Below are positions 8,238 through 16,951 of a DNA stretch of 24,730 nucleotides, in pieces; positions within the stretch are counted from its first letter, which is position 1, and the number at the start of each line of letters is the position of its first letter. Both the position numbers and the translations under genes were made by a program. The stretch is from contig JBBIJC010000029.1 in the NCBI GenBank assembly GCA_037446165.1, positions 1-24,730 of the forward strand. The letters run 5' to 3'. Source of the stretch: Parasulfuritortus sp037446165. GTDB taxonomy: Bacteria; Pseudomonadota; Gammaproteobacteria; Burkholderiales; Thiobacillaceae. The notes beneath the pieces are model-generated. The model was not told the DNA's origin, searched no databases, and worked only from the letters and a program-made list of their open reading frames with translations.

Positions 8238-8481
8238 GCGTAATACAGTGCCTGATCGGCCTTTTCCATGGTCTGTATCGACATGACCAGGTTTTCCGGG
8301 GCGGGGCGTAGCCAATACTGACGGTGACCTGGCCGACTTGAGGAAAGTCATGGGTTTCGACATTCCGGGGCACTCGTTCGAGTACTTCCGCGGCTTTCTG
8401 GTCGGATATGTCCTGCAACAGGACGACGAATTCCTCGCCGCCAAAACGAAAGATCGGATTGCTGCTGGAAGATGGTTTCAT
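8238..8481 (-). pseudogene. Remnant of a GGDEF-domain diguanylate cyclase, frameshifted and truncated at both ends
   Basis: From 8481 the minus strand reads SNPIFRFGGEEFVVLLQD followed by a typical GGDEF helix and VTVSIGYA, which is the middle of a GGDEF domain with an intact GGEEF active-site signature. At about 8297-8310, in a C/G-rich run, the homology moves to another frame. It continues there as ENLVMSIQTMEKADQALYYA, the usual GGDEF ending (ADQALY.A), and then stops before the expected K..GRN. No N-terminal half of the domain or sensor part is recognisable upstream. The frame carrying GGEEF continues only as an out-of-frame shadow into the purL 3' end. I read it as a decayed gene fragment, unlikely to make an active enzyme. 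A sequencing error could explain the shift but not the missing ends. Confidence 0.75.
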
Positions 8482-8636
8482 GACTAGCTGGGCCGGGGAT
8501 TGTCGTGAATTTCGAGGATTGAGATTAACCGTTGTAGCGAAATGCCATTAATTTTTAGACTTGGAATGGCGAAGTCTTGTTTTCAGCACAAGCCTGCTTC
8601 CTGTAAAATTCGCCGTCACCCGCATAAATATTTCAG
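8482..8636. other. Intergenic leader of pyrG
   Basis: This 155-base stretch is more AT-rich than its surroundings. It holds no gene that I can support. It probably contains the pyrG promoter, including the TGTAAAAT octamer at 8602-8609. I see no strong hairpin or riboswitch-like structure. Confidence 0.5.
8602..8609 (+). promoter_or_regulatory. Candidate -10 box for the pyrG run (TGTAAAAT)
   Basis: This octamer is identical to the one before purL and lies 27 bases before the pyrG ATG. A weak -35 candidate (TTTTCA at 8580-8585) is 18 bases upstream of the TAAAAT hexamer. If real, it would drive the long pyrG-to-galU run. Confidence 0.4.
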
Positions 8637-10271
8637 ATGACCCGATACGTGTTTGTTACCGGTGGCGTGGTCTCTTCCCTCGGGAAGGGAATCGCAGCCG
8701 CATCTTTGGCCGCCATCCTTGAATCACGTGGTATCAAGGTCACCCTGCTCAAGCTGGACCCTTATATCAACGTCGATCCCGGCACCATGTCGCCTTTCCA
8801 GCATGGCGAGGTGTTCGTGACTGAGGACGGCGCCGAAACCGACCTCGACCTGGGTCACTACGAGCGCTTCTCCCGCGCCCGGATGTCTCGACGCAACAAC
8901 TTCACCACCGGCCAGATCTACGAGACGGTGATCAAGAAGGAACGCCGGGGTGAGTACCTGGGCAAGACCGTTCAGGTCATTCCGCATATCACCGACGAGA
9001 TCAAGCTGCATATCCGCCAGGGCGCCGGCGACGCCGAGGTGGCGCTGGTCGAGATCGGCGGCACGGTGGGCGACATCGAATCCCTGCCGTTCCTGGAAGC
9101 CATCCGCCAGATGGGCATCGAGGAAGGCCGCGGCCATACCTGCTTTATCCATCTGACCCTGCTGCCCTATATCGCGGCCGCTGGCGAGCTGAAGACCAAG
9201 CCGACCCAGCATTCGGTCAAGGAGCTGCGCGAGATCGGCATCCAGCCCGACATCCTGCTCTGCCGTGCGGACCGTTCCATTCCGCCCGAGGAGCGGCGCA
9301 AGATCGCCCTGTTCACCAATGTCCAGCCGGAAGCGGTGATCGAGGCGCTGGACGCCGATTCGATCTACAAGATTCCGGCCATGCTGCACGACCAGATGCT
9401 GGACGAGATTGTCTGTCACAAGCTGGGCATCCTGGCCAAGGCGGCCGATCTGTCGGTCTGGAAGAAGATGGTCGATGCCCTGGAGCACCCGGAGCGCGAG
9501 GTAAACATCGCCTTCGTCGGCAAGTACGTCGACCTGACCGAGTCCTACAAGTCGCTGACCGAGGCGATGATCCACGCCGGCATCCATACCCATAGCAAGG
9601 TAAACGTCCAGTATCTGGATTCCGAAGACCTGGAAAAGGGCGACCTGTCCGCCCTGAAAGGCATGGACGCCATACTGGTGCCAGGCGGCTTCGGCAAGCG
9701 CGGCACCGAAGGCAAGATTGCCGCCATCCGCTACGCGCGCGAACACAAGGTGCCTTACTTGGGCATCTGCCTGGGCATGCAGCTCGCCGTGGTCGAGTTC
9801 GCCCGCGATGTGGCTGGCATGGACAAGGCGCACAGCACCGAGTTCGACCCGGAAACGCCGTTCCCGGTCATCGCCCTGATCACCGAATGGCTGGATCGCG
9901 ATGGTCGTGTGGAAAAACGCGATGAGCGGTCTGACCTGGGCGGCACCATGCGGCTGGGCGGGCAACTGTGCAAGCTGGCCGACGATTCCTTGGTGCGCAC
10001 GGTCTATGGCAAGGCCGAGATCGTGGAACGCCATCGGCATCGCTACGAAGTGAACAATACCTTGCTCGCGGACCTGGAGGCCAAGGGACTCAAGGTGTCC
10101 GGCCGCGCACCCGGCACCGATCTGTGCGAGATGGTGGAACTGCCGCAGGATCAGCACCCCTGGTTCGTCGGCTGCCAGTTCCACCCGGAATTCACCTCCA
10201 ATCCGCGCGACGGCCACCCGCTGTTCAAGGCCTTTGTCGAGGCGGCGATTGCCCACAAGGAAGCCAAATGA
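8637..10271 (+). CDS. pyrG: CTP synthase
   Basis: The 544-residue product has the CTP synthetase N-terminus with the P-loop-like FVTGGVVSSLGKGIAAASL. The C-terminal class I glutaminase has LGICLGMQ with nucleophile Cys378 and the CQFHPEFTS His/Glu pair. Length is normal (about 545). Family knowledge: it aminates UTP to CTP using glutamine and ATP in the cytoplasm and is allosterically controlled by GTP and CTP. It is the first gene of a long plus-strand run. Its stop overlaps the kdsA ATG by four bases (ATGA). The pyrG-kdsA-eno order is common in betaproteobacteria, and CTP is used to activate the Kdo made through KdsA. Confidence 0.98.
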   Translation: MTRYVFVTGGVVSSLGKGIAAASLAAILESRGIKVTLLKLDPYINVDPGTMSPFQHGEVFVTEDGAETDLDLGHYERFSRARMSRRNNFTTGQIYETVIKKERRGEYLGKTVQVIPHITDEIKLHIRQGAGDAEVALVEIGGTVGDIESLPFLEAIRQMGIEEGRGHTCFIHLTLLPYIAAAGELKTKPTQHSVKELREIGIQPDILLCRADRSIPPEERRKIALFTNVQPEAVIEALDADSIYKIPAMLHDQMLDEIVCHKLGILAKAADLSVWKKMVDALEHPEREVNIAFVGKYVDLTESYKSLTEAMIHAGIHTHSKVNVQYLDSEDLEKGDLSALKGMDAILVPGGFGKRGTEGKIAAIRYAREHKVPYLGICLGMQLAVVEFARDVAGMDKAHSTEFDPETPFPVIALITEWLDRDGRVEKRDERSDLGGTMRLGGQLCKLADDSLVRTVYGKAEIVERHRHRYEVNNTLLADLEAKGLKVSGRAPGTDLCEMVELPQDQHPWFVGCQFHPEFTSNPRDGHPLFKAFVEAAIAHKEAK

Positions 10272-11107
10272 AGCTGTGCGGATTTGAAGTCGGCCTCGAC
10301 CAGCCGCTGTTTCTCATAGCCGGACCCTGCGTCATCGAGTCCCGGCAGATGGCCATGGATACCGCCGGTCAGTTGAAGGCAATCTGCGCCGAATTGAACA
10401 TCCCGTTTATCTACAAGTCATCCTACGACAAGGCCAACAGGTCCTCCGGCGTCTCGTTTCGTGGCCTGGGCATGGATGGCGGCCTGGCGATCCTGGCCGA
10501 CGTGAAGAAGGAAATCGGCGTCCCGGTCCTGACCGATGTCCATACCGAAGCGGAAATCCAGGCCGTGGCCGAGGTGGTCGACGTCCTGCAGACCCCCGCC
10601 TTTCTATGCCGGCAGACCGATTTCATCCAGGCCTGTGCCGCTACCGGCAAGCCGGTCAATATCAAGAAGGGCCAGTTCCTGGCGCCCTGGGACATGAAGA
10701 ACGTGGTCGACAAGGCCAAGGCCGCCAATGGCGGAGCAGACACGATCATGGTTTGCGAGCGCGGCGCCTCGTTCGGCTACAACACCCTGGTCTCCGACAT
10801 GCGCAGTCTGGCCGTGATGCGCGAGACCGGCTGCCCGGTGGTGTTCGACGCCACCCATTCGGTGCAGCAGCCGGGTGGGCAAGGCACCAGTTCGGGCGGT
10901 CAGCGTGAATTCGTCCCGGTGCTGGCCCGTGCCGCCGTGGCCGCCGGCGTGTCCGGCCTGTTTGCCGAAACCCACCCGGACCCGGCCAAGGCCCTGTCCG
11001 ACGGACCCAATGCCTGGCCGCTGGCCATGATGAAAGAATTGCTCTACACCTTGCGGGAGATAGACGCTTTGGTGAAGCAAAGGGGCTTTATCGAAGCCCG
11101 TTTATAA
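10268..11107 (+). CDS. kdsA: 3-deoxy-8-phosphooctulonate synthase (Kdo-8-P synthase), metal-dependent type
   Basis: The 279-residue protein has IAGPCVIES near the start, KASYDKANRSS-like YKSSYDKANRSSG, CERGASFGYN, THSVQQPGGQGTSSGGQ and ETHPDPAKALSDGP. All are Kdo-8-P synthase motifs. Cys21 occupies the position that is Asn in metal-independent enzymes such as that of E. coli (GGMNVLES there). Together with the conserved His, Glu and Asp in the later motifs, this marks the metal-dependent class. Family knowledge: it condenses arabinose-5-phosphate with phosphoenolpyruvate on the path to Kdo for lipopolysaccharide. It is coupled to pyrG by a 4-base overlap and lies 39 bases before eno, whose product makes phosphoenolpyruvate. 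Confidence 0.97.
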   Translation: MKLCGFEVGLDQPLFLIAGPCVIESRQMAMDTAGQLKAICAELNIPFIYKSSYDKANRSSGVSFRGLGMDGGLAILADVKKEIGVPVLTDVHTEAEIQAVAEVVDVLQTPAFLCRQTDFIQACAATGKPVNIKKGQFLAPWDMKNVVDKAKAANGGADTIMVCERGASFGYNTLVSDMRSLAVMRETGCPVVFDATHSVQQPGGQGTSSGGQREFVPVLARAAVAAGVSGLFAETHPDPAKALSDGPNAWPLAMMKELLYTLREIDALVKQRGFIEARL

Positions 11108-11146
11108 ACCGGACGGTAAACAGCTGTCCTGATATTGAGGAAAACC

Positions 11147-12430
11147 ATGAGCGCTATTGTTGATGTCATTGCCCGCGAAATTCTCGATTCCCGCGGCAAT
11201 CCCACCGTCGAAGCCGATGTCCTGCTGGAATCGGGTGTCCTGGGCCGTGCTGCCGTGCCGTCCGGCGCCTCCACCGGCAGCCGCGAAGCCATCGAACTGC
11301 GCGATGGCGACAAGTCCCGTTATCTGGGCAAGGGCGTGCTGAACGCCGTCGAACATGTGAATACCGAAATCGCCGAGGCCATCATGGGTCTCGACGTCGA
11401 AGAGCAGGCCTTTCTCGATCGCACCATGATCGAGCTGGACGGCACCGACAACAAATCCCGCCTGGGCGCCAACGCGACCCTGGCGGTCTCCCTGGCCTGC
11501 GCCCGCGCTGCGGCTGAAGAGGCCGGCCTGCCGCTGTATCGCTATCTGGGCGGCGCGGCCCCCATGAGTCTGCCAGTGCCGATGATGAACATCATCAATG
11601 GTGGTGCCCATGCCGACAGCGGCATCGACATGCAGGAATTCATGATCATCCCGGCCGGTCTGCCCAGCTTCCGCGAAGCCCTGCGCGCCGGCGCCGAAGT
11701 GTTCCACAACCTGAAGAAGCTGCTCGGCAAGGCCGGCTACGCCACCAGCGTGGGCGACGAGGGCGGTTTCGCGCCTAATCTGAAGTCCAACGAGGACGCC
11801 CTGAAGTTCATCATGCAGGCCATCGATGCCGCCGGCTACGAAGCCGGCAAGCAGATCGTCATCGGCATGGACTGCGCCGCCTCCGAGTTCTACAAGGACG
11901 ACAAGTACCACATCGCGGCCGAAGGTTTGCAGCTTACTTCCGCCGAGCTCACCGACTATCTGGCCGCCTGGGTCGACAAGTACCCGATCATCAGCATCGA
12001 GGACGGCATGGCCGAGCAGGACTGGGACGGCTGGGCGATGTTGAATGCCCGTCTGGGCAAGCAGATCCAGTTGGTCGGTGACGACATCTTCGTGACCAAT
12101 ACCCGGATCCTCAAGGAAGGCATTCAGAAGGGCGTCGCCAACTCGGTCCTGATCAAGGTCAACCAGATCGGCACCCTGTCCGAGACCTTCGCGGCCATCG
12201 AAATGGCCAAGCGCGCCGGCTGGACCTCGGTGATTTCGCACCGCTCCGGCGAGACCGAGGACTCATTCATCGCTGACTTGGCCGTGGGCAGCAACGTCAT
12301 GCAGATCAAGACCGGTTCCATTTCCCGTTCCGACCGTATCGCCAAGTACAACCAGTTGCTGCGCATCGAAGAAGAACTGGGCGATATGGCCGACTATCCC
12401 GGTTTTGGGGCTTATTACCAACTGAGGTGA
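11147..12430 (+). CDS. eno: Enolase
   Basis: The ATG at 11147 (MSAIVDVIAREILDSRGNPT) is preceded by GAGGAA at good spacing. An in-frame upstream alternative at 11135 would add only four residues and lose that site. It has 427 residues, a typical length. Signatures include NGGAHADSGIDMQEFMI, SVGDEGGFAPNL and SHRSGETEDSFIADLAV, with the catalytic Glu and Lys regions and Mg ligands present. Family knowledge: it interconverts 2-phosphoglycerate and phosphoenolpyruvate. It sits inside the pyrG-galU run. The ftsB start follows the stop by one base. Confidence 0.98.
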   Translation: MSAIVDVIAREILDSRGNPTVEADVLLESGVLGRAAVPSGASTGSREAIELRDGDKSRYLGKGVLNAVEHVNTEIAEAIMGLDVEEQAFLDRTMIELDGTDNKSRLGANATLAVSLACARAAAEEAGLPLYRYLGGAAPMSLPVPMMNIINGGAHADSGIDMQEFMIIPAGLPSFREALRAGAEVFHNLKKLLGKAGYATSVGDEGGFAPNLKSNEDALKFIMQAIDAAGYEAGKQIVIGMDCAASEFYKDDKYHIAAEGLQLTSAELTDYLAAWVDKYPIISIEDGMAEQDWDGWAMLNARLGKQIQLVGDDIFVTNTRILKEGIQKGVANSVLIKVNQIGTLSETFAAIEMAKRAGWTSVISHRSGETEDSFIADLAVGSNVMQIKTGSISRSDRIAKYNQLLRIEEELGDMADYPGFGAYYQLR

Positions 12431-12431
12431 A

Positions 12432-12740
12432 ATGAAGGTCCTGACCTGGGTGCTCGCATTCCTGATCCTCATGCTGCAGTATCCGCTTTGGCTGGGGAAA
12501 GGCAGTTGGCTGAAGGTATGGGATCTGAAGCGGCAAGTGGCTGAGCAACGGGCGGCCAATGATGTACTGGTTGCCCGCAACGGCCAGCTGGCTGCCGAAG
12601 TCAGCGACCTGAAGACCGGCTATGGCGCCATCGAGTCGCGTGCGCGCTATCAGCTGGGCATGATCCGCCAGGACGAAACCTTCTTCCAGGTCATGGAACC
12701 CGCAGCCGACCCGGCGAGTACACAGGAGCTCGAACGATGA
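12432..12740 (+). CDS. ftsB: Cell division protein FtsB
   Basis: This small 102-residue protein has an N-terminal membrane segment (about residues 4-20, LTWVLAFLILMLQYPLW). A heptad-like coiled coil follows (about residues 30-62, VWDLKRQVAEQRAANDVL and on). The stretch IESRARYQLGMIRQDETFF is the usual FtsB end motif. Family knowledge: FtsB is a bitopic inner-membrane divisome protein that joins FtsL and FtsQ. Its place immediately after eno is the common proteobacterial arrangement. The stop overlaps the next ATG by four bases. The C-terminal 15 residues are not conserved-looking. Confidence 0.93.
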   Translation: MKVLTWVLAFLILMLQYPLWLGKGSWLKVWDLKRQVAEQRAANDVLVARNGQLAAEVSDLKTGYGAIESRARYQLGMIRQDETFFQVMEPAADPASTQELER

Positions 12741-13999
12741 CCTCACTGCATTACACACTGATTGCACTAGGTGTCGGCCTGGTCGTCGCCATGTTTCTCT
12801 ACAACCTCTACCAGGAACGTCGTTCGCGCAAGCAGGCGGAACGCATCTTCGGCTTTCATCAGGACGAACTGCCGGCAGACAAGGCGGATGCCCGTGCGCT
12901 GGGCCCGGATTCGATGGCCTCGGACGAGATTTCCCTGACCGATGCCTTTGCCCATCAGCACCCGGCTGAACAGCGCATCGAGCCGCGCCTCAACCTGTCC
13001 GGCGACGACGCCATGGACGATGGCTGGGACAGCGCGCCCCGCCATGAGCCGCAGGTCGACGAACCTGGCCCGGGTCCGGCCATGCAGCCGCCCAAGCCGG
13101 CGAGCGTGGAGACCCAGCCGGTATTTGCCGAGCCGTCTCATCACGCGCCTGAGCCGGTCATGCCGCAACGCGGAGAGCTGGAACCCGAGAGCTTTCTGGA
13201 CAGCGGTATCGAATACATCGCCCGGTTCCGCTACAAACAGCCGGTCGCGCTGGTCTTCGCGACCTTGCAGGACAACCTGCGCCGGATCAGCAAGCCGATC
13301 CGGCTGGTCGGCCAGCGCGAGGACGGCAGTTGGGAGCCCGTTCTGGCCCACGCCAACCGGGCATATCAAACCGTCGAACTGTCGATGTTGCTGGCTGACC
13401 GGTCCGGACCGGTCAGCGAGGTCCAGCTGGATACCTTTTGCCGACGTCTTTACGATTTTGCCACTGAACATGGCGGGGCCGTTTCGTGCCAGGACAAATC
13501 CCAGGCACTCGCCCGGGCCAAGGCGCTGGACAGTTTCTGCGCCGAAGTCGACATGCTCATCGGCCTGAACGTGATTTCCGTATCGGGCCTGGATTTTTCC
13601 AGCCAGGCCATCCATGAACTGGCGTCGCGCTCGGGTCTGAGCCAAAGCGCCGATGGCAGCTATGGCCTGCGCGATGGCGAGGGCAGGCTGATGTTTGCCT
13701 TGACCACCCGTAACGAGTTGCTGAATCCATCCCCGGCGCCCGATCAAGGCAGCCAGAGCCTGTCTCTGCTGTTCGATGTGCCGCGTGTTGCCCAGGGTCT
13801 GCTGGCCTTCGACCGCATGGCCAACCTCGGCTTTGAACTGGCCCAGCGTCTGGGCGGCCAGTTGGTCGATGACGGCGATCGACCGGTCAGCCGGGAAAGT
13901 CTGTCCAAGGACCGCAAGCACCTGGAGATGATCTACGCCCGCATGGAACAGCACGGCATTCCGGCCGGCGGCGAACGGGCGCTACGCTTGTTCGCATGA
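12737..13999 (+). CDS. zipA: Cell division protein ZipA-like, with C-terminal FtsZ-binding domain
   Basis: The 420-residue protein has an N-terminal membrane anchor (about residues 5-23), a basic stretch (YQERRSRKQAERIFG) and a long Pro/Glu/Asp-rich linker to about residue 150. The C-terminal globular domain has features expected of ZipA_C (about 160-400, including FDRMANLGFELAQRLGGQLVDD). Family knowledge: ZipA tethers FtsZ to the inner membrane and promotes Z-ring assembly. The N-out, linker, C-terminal domain layout and the position directly before ligA (as in E. coli) support the call. The family diverges strongly at sequence level, so ZipA-like is the safer wording. The stop overlaps the ligA ATG. 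Confidence 0.82.
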   Translation: MTSLHYTLIALGVGLVVAMFLYNLYQERRSRKQAERIFGFHQDELPADKADARALGPDSMASDEISLTDAFAHQHPAEQRIEPRLNLSGDDAMDDGWDSAPRHEPQVDEPGPGPAMQPPKPASVETQPVFAEPSHHAPEPVMPQRGELEPESFLDSGIEYIARFRYKQPVALVFATLQDNLRRISKPIRLVGQREDGSWEPVLAHANRAYQTVELSMLLADRSGPVSEVQLDTFCRRLYDFATEHGGAVSCQDKSQALARAKALDSFCAEVDMLIGLNVISVSGLDFSSQAIHELASRSGLSQSADGSYGLRDGEGRLMFALTTRNELLNPSPAPDQGSQSLSLLFDVPRVAQGLLAFDRMANLGFELAQRLGGQLVDDGDRPVSRESLSKDRKHLEMIYARMEQHGIPAGGERALRLFA

Positions 14000-16068
14000 C
14001 CAGGGATCAGGCCGAGGCCCGGATCAGGCAACTCCGGGCCGAGATCGAGTCCCACAACTACAATTATTACGTCCTCGACAACCCCACCATTCCCGACGCC
14101 GAATACGATCGGCTGTTCCGGGAACTGCAGGCGCTCGAAGCCGAACACCCCGAACTGCACAGTTCCGATTCGCCTACCCAGCGGGTCGGCGGCAAACCCC
14201 TGTCGGCCTTTGCGCCAGTCCGGCATCGGGTGCCAATGCTGTCGATTCGCACCGAGACCGATACCAGCGAGGCCGGCGCGCGTGCCTTCGATACCCGCGT
14301 GCGCAAGGAACTCGGCCTGTCCGGGGCCGATCCGGCGGTGGAATACGCGGCCGAGCTCAAGTTCGATGGCCTGGCCATGTCGCTGCGCTATGAACGCGGC
14401 ATCCTGGTCCAGGCCGCGACCCGCGGCGACGGCGAGAGCGGCGAGGACGTCACCCAGAACGTGCGCACCGTGCACGCCATCCCGCTGCGCCTGAGAACCG
14501 AAACTCCGCCCGAGGTGCTGGAGGTGCGTGGCGAGCTGTACATGCGCCGAGACGATTTCGAGCGCTTCAACCAGAAACAGCGTGACGCCGGCCGGCCGAC
14601 CTTGGTCAACCCCAGGAATGGCGCTGCCGGCAGCATCCGCCAGCTCGACCCGGCTATCGCGGCGCAAAGGCCGCTTTCCTTCTTCTGCTACGGCATCGGC
14701 GATACAGTCGGCTGGCACGTGCCGGCCACGCACGGACAGGTGCTGGACGCGCTGGCGGCGCTGGGCCTGCCGGTCAGCGACGAGCGGGTGGTCGGCCGTG
14801 GCAGCGAAACGCTGCTGGCGTTCCACTGCACGGTGGCGGAAAAGCGCGACCACCTGCCGTTCGACATTGACGGCGTGGTCTACAAGGTCAACAGCCTGGC
14901 CCAGCAGCAGCAACTCGGCTTCGTCGCGCGCGAGCCGCGCTGGGCAGTGGCGCACAAGTACCCGGCCCAGGAGGAGCTGACCACGGTCGAGGCGATCGAG
15001 GTCCAGGTCGGCCGCACCGGCGCCATCACGCCAGTGGCGCGGCTGGCGCCGGTCTTCGTCGGCGGGGTCACGGTCACCAACGCCACCCTGCACAACGAGG
15101 ACGAGGTGCGGCGCAAAGACGTGCGCGTTGGCGACACGGTCATCGTGCGCCGGGCCGGCGACGTGATTCCGGAGGTGGTCTCGGTGGTGCTGGACCGCCG
15201 GCCGATGCGCGACCTGATCGAACCGCTCAATCTGCCCTTCACCATGCCGACGACCTGCCCCGAATGCGGTGCGCCGGTGCTGCGCATCGAAGGCGAGGCT
15301 GTCGCCCGTTGCAGCAACGGCCTGAGTTGCCCGGCCCAGCGCAAGCAGGCGCTGATCCATTTCGCCAGTCGCCGGGCCATGGACATCGAAGGCCTGGGCG
15401 ACAAGCTGGTCGAGCAACTGGTCGACAAGGGGCTGGTGCAGACGCCGGCCGATCTCTACGGCCTGTCGCTGGACGCCGTCGCCGCGCTGGAGCGCATGGC
15501 CGAGAAGTCCGCCGCCAACCTGCTGGCCGCGATCGAGGCCAGCCGCGGCCGCGAACTGCACCGCTTCATCCATGCGCTGGGCATCCGCAACGTCGGCGAA
15601 CAGACCGCCAAGGACCTGGCCCGGCACTTCGGTACACTCGATAGCCTGATGGCCGCGGACGAGTCGGCCTTGCTCCAGGTCAGGGATGTCGGACCCATCG
15701 TTGCCGAATCGATCCTGGCCTTCTTCAGCGAGCCCCACAACCGCGCTGTGATCGAGCGCCTGCGCGCGGCCGGCGCCTGGCAGGACGGCATTGCGCGGCC
15801 GGCTGACAGCGGCCATCTGGCGGGCAAGCGCTTCGTCCTGACCGGGGCGTTGCCCAGTCTGACCCGTGATCAGGCCAAGGAAATGATCGAGTCGGCCGGC
15901 GCCAAGGTGGCCGGCAGCGTCTCGAAGAAAACCCATTTTGTTGTCGCCGGGACCGAGCCGGGATCAAAATTCACCCAGGCGCAAGAATTGGGCATTACCA
16001 TCCTGGACGAAGACGGATTGATAACTTTATTGCAAGCAGGGAGTGATCAGAATGAAACGAGTAACTAA
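13996..16068 (+). CDS. ligA: NAD-dependent DNA ligase LigA
   Basis: The 690-residue protein shows the full order of LigA domains. The Ia domain has YYVLDNPTIPDAEYDRLF, and the adenylation domain has ELKFDG with Lys122 as the AMP-accepting residue. An OB fold follows (VGRTGAITPVARL, VRRAGDVIPEVV). The Cys4 zinc finger uses Cys421, 424, 439 and 445. After it come helix-hairpin-helix repeats and a C-terminal BRCT domain (about 610-690). The sequence LSIRTETDT after the Ia domain is a form typical of betaproteobacteria. Family knowledge: it seals nicks in DNA replication and repair using NAD+. It is coupled to zipA by ATGA, and its last 17 bases overlap galU. Confidence 0.98.
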   Translation: MTRDQAEARIRQLRAEIESHNYNYYVLDNPTIPDAEYDRLFRELQALEAEHPELHSSDSPTQRVGGKPLSAFAPVRHRVPMLSIRTETDTSEAGARAFDTRVRKELGLSGADPAVEYAAELKFDGLAMSLRYERGILVQAATRGDGESGEDVTQNVRTVHAIPLRLRTETPPEVLEVRGELYMRRDDFERFNQKQRDAGRPTLVNPRNGAAGSIRQLDPAIAAQRPLSFFCYGIGDTVGWHVPATHGQVLDALAALGLPVSDERVVGRGSETLLAFHCTVAEKRDHLPFDIDGVVYKVNSLAQQQQLGFVAREPRWAVAHKYPAQEELTTVEAIEVQVGRTGAITPVARLAPVFVGGVTVTNATLHNEDEVRRKDVRVGDTVIVRRAGDVIPEVVSVVLDRRPMRDLIEPLNLPFTMPTTCPECGAPVLRIEGEAVARCSNGLSCPAQRKQALIHFASRRAMDIEGLGDKLVEQLVDKGLVQTPADLYGLSLDAVAALERMAEKSAANLLAAIEASRGRELHRFIHALGIRNVGEQTAKDLARHFGTLDSLMAADESALLQVRDVGPIVAESILAFFSEPHNRAVIERLRAAGAWQDGIARPADSGHLAGKRFVLTGALPSLTRDQAKEMIESAGAKVAGSVSKKTHFVVAGTEPGSKFTQAQELGITILDEDGLITLLQAGSDQNETSN

Positions 16069-16951
16069 AGCCGTGTTCCCCGCCGCAGGCATGGGCACCC
16101 GCTTCCTCCCCGCGACCAAGGCCAACCCGAAGGAAATGCTGCCCATCGTCGACAAGCCGCTGATCCAGTACGCGGTCGAGGAAGCGGTATCGGCCGGCAT
16201 TACCGACCTGATCTTCATCATCGGCCGGACCAAGCGGGCCATCGCCGACCATTTCGACAAGGCCTACGAGCTGGAAGTGGAACTTGAAACGCGCGGCAAG
16301 CTGAAGGCGCTGGAAGAACTGCGCAACATGCTGCCCAGCTACGTCAATTGCATCTATATCCGCCAGGCCGAGGCGCTGGGTCTGGGCCATGCCGTGCTGT
16401 GCGCCGAGCCGGCGGTGAACGACGAGCCTTTCGTGGTGATCCTGGCCGACGACCTGATCGATGCCGAACCCGGTGTCACCAAGCAGATGTGCGACCAGTA
16501 CGACTATTACCAGAGCTCGATTGTCGGTGTGCAGACCGTCGATCCTTCGGAAACGGGTTCATACGGCATTGTCGCTTGCGAACCGATGTCGGATCGCTTG
16601 AGCCGGGTGATCAAGATCGTCGAGAAGCCGAAGCCGGCCGACGCCCCGTCCAATCTGGCCGTGGTCGGCCGCTACGTGCTGACCCCCCGCATCTTCAACC
16701 AGTTGCGCCATATCGAGCGGGGCGCCGGCGGCGAACTGCAACTGACCGATGGCATCGCGGGGTTGCTCAAGGAGCAGCAGGTTCTGGCCTATGCCTTTGA
16801 GGGCAAGCGCTTCGACTGCGGCTCCAAGGCCGGCTATCTCGAAGCGACGGTGGAATATGCGATGAAGCACCCGGAAGTGGCGGAAGAATTCGGCAACTAT
16901 CTGCGCAACCGATTCTGCCCGCCCGGCAATGGCGGTCAGGGTACGCCGTAA
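16052..16951 (+). CDS. galU: UTP-glucose-1-phosphate uridylyltransferase GalU
   Basis: The ATG at 16052 gives 299 residues (MKRVTKAVFPAAGMGTRFL). AGGGAG at 16038-16043 lies at ideal spacing, which favours it over the in-frame GTG at 16043. It has the nucleotidyltransferase motif GMGTRFLPATKANPKEMLP, the VDKPLIQYAVEEA region and a GalU-type C-terminus (GKRFDCGSKAGYLEATVEYA). Family knowledge: it makes UDP-glucose for cell-surface polysaccharides. It overlaps the ligA 3' end by 17 bases and is the last gene of the run. It ends tail to tail with nnrD, overlapping it by 16 bases. A strong hairpin starts 18 bases after its stop. Confidence 0.96.
   Translation: MKRVTKAVFPAAGMGTRFLPATKANPKEMLPIVDKPLIQYAVEEAVSAGITDLIFIIGRTKRAIADHFDKAYELEVELETRGKLKALEELRNMLPSYVNCIYIRQAEALGLGHAVLCAEPAVNDEPFVVILADDLIDAEPGVTKQMCDQYDYYQSSIVGVQTVDPSETGSYGIVACEPMSDRLSRVIKIVEKPKPADAPSNLAVVGRYVLTPRIFNQLRHIERGAGGELQLTDGIAGLLKEQQVLAYAFEGKRFDCGSKAGYLEATVEYAMKHPEVAEEFGNYLRNRFCPPGNGGQGTP

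Noticed and set aside
8107..8481. Single 124-residue protein from the GGEEF frame
   Set aside because: After about 8300 the frame is antisense to purL and out of register with the GGDEF ending, so it is better described as a frameshifted remnant.
16043..16051. GTG start for galU nine bases before the ATG
   Set aside because: It lies within the ribosome-binding site that serves the ATG at 16052, and the family N-terminus starts at MKRVTKAVFPAAG.
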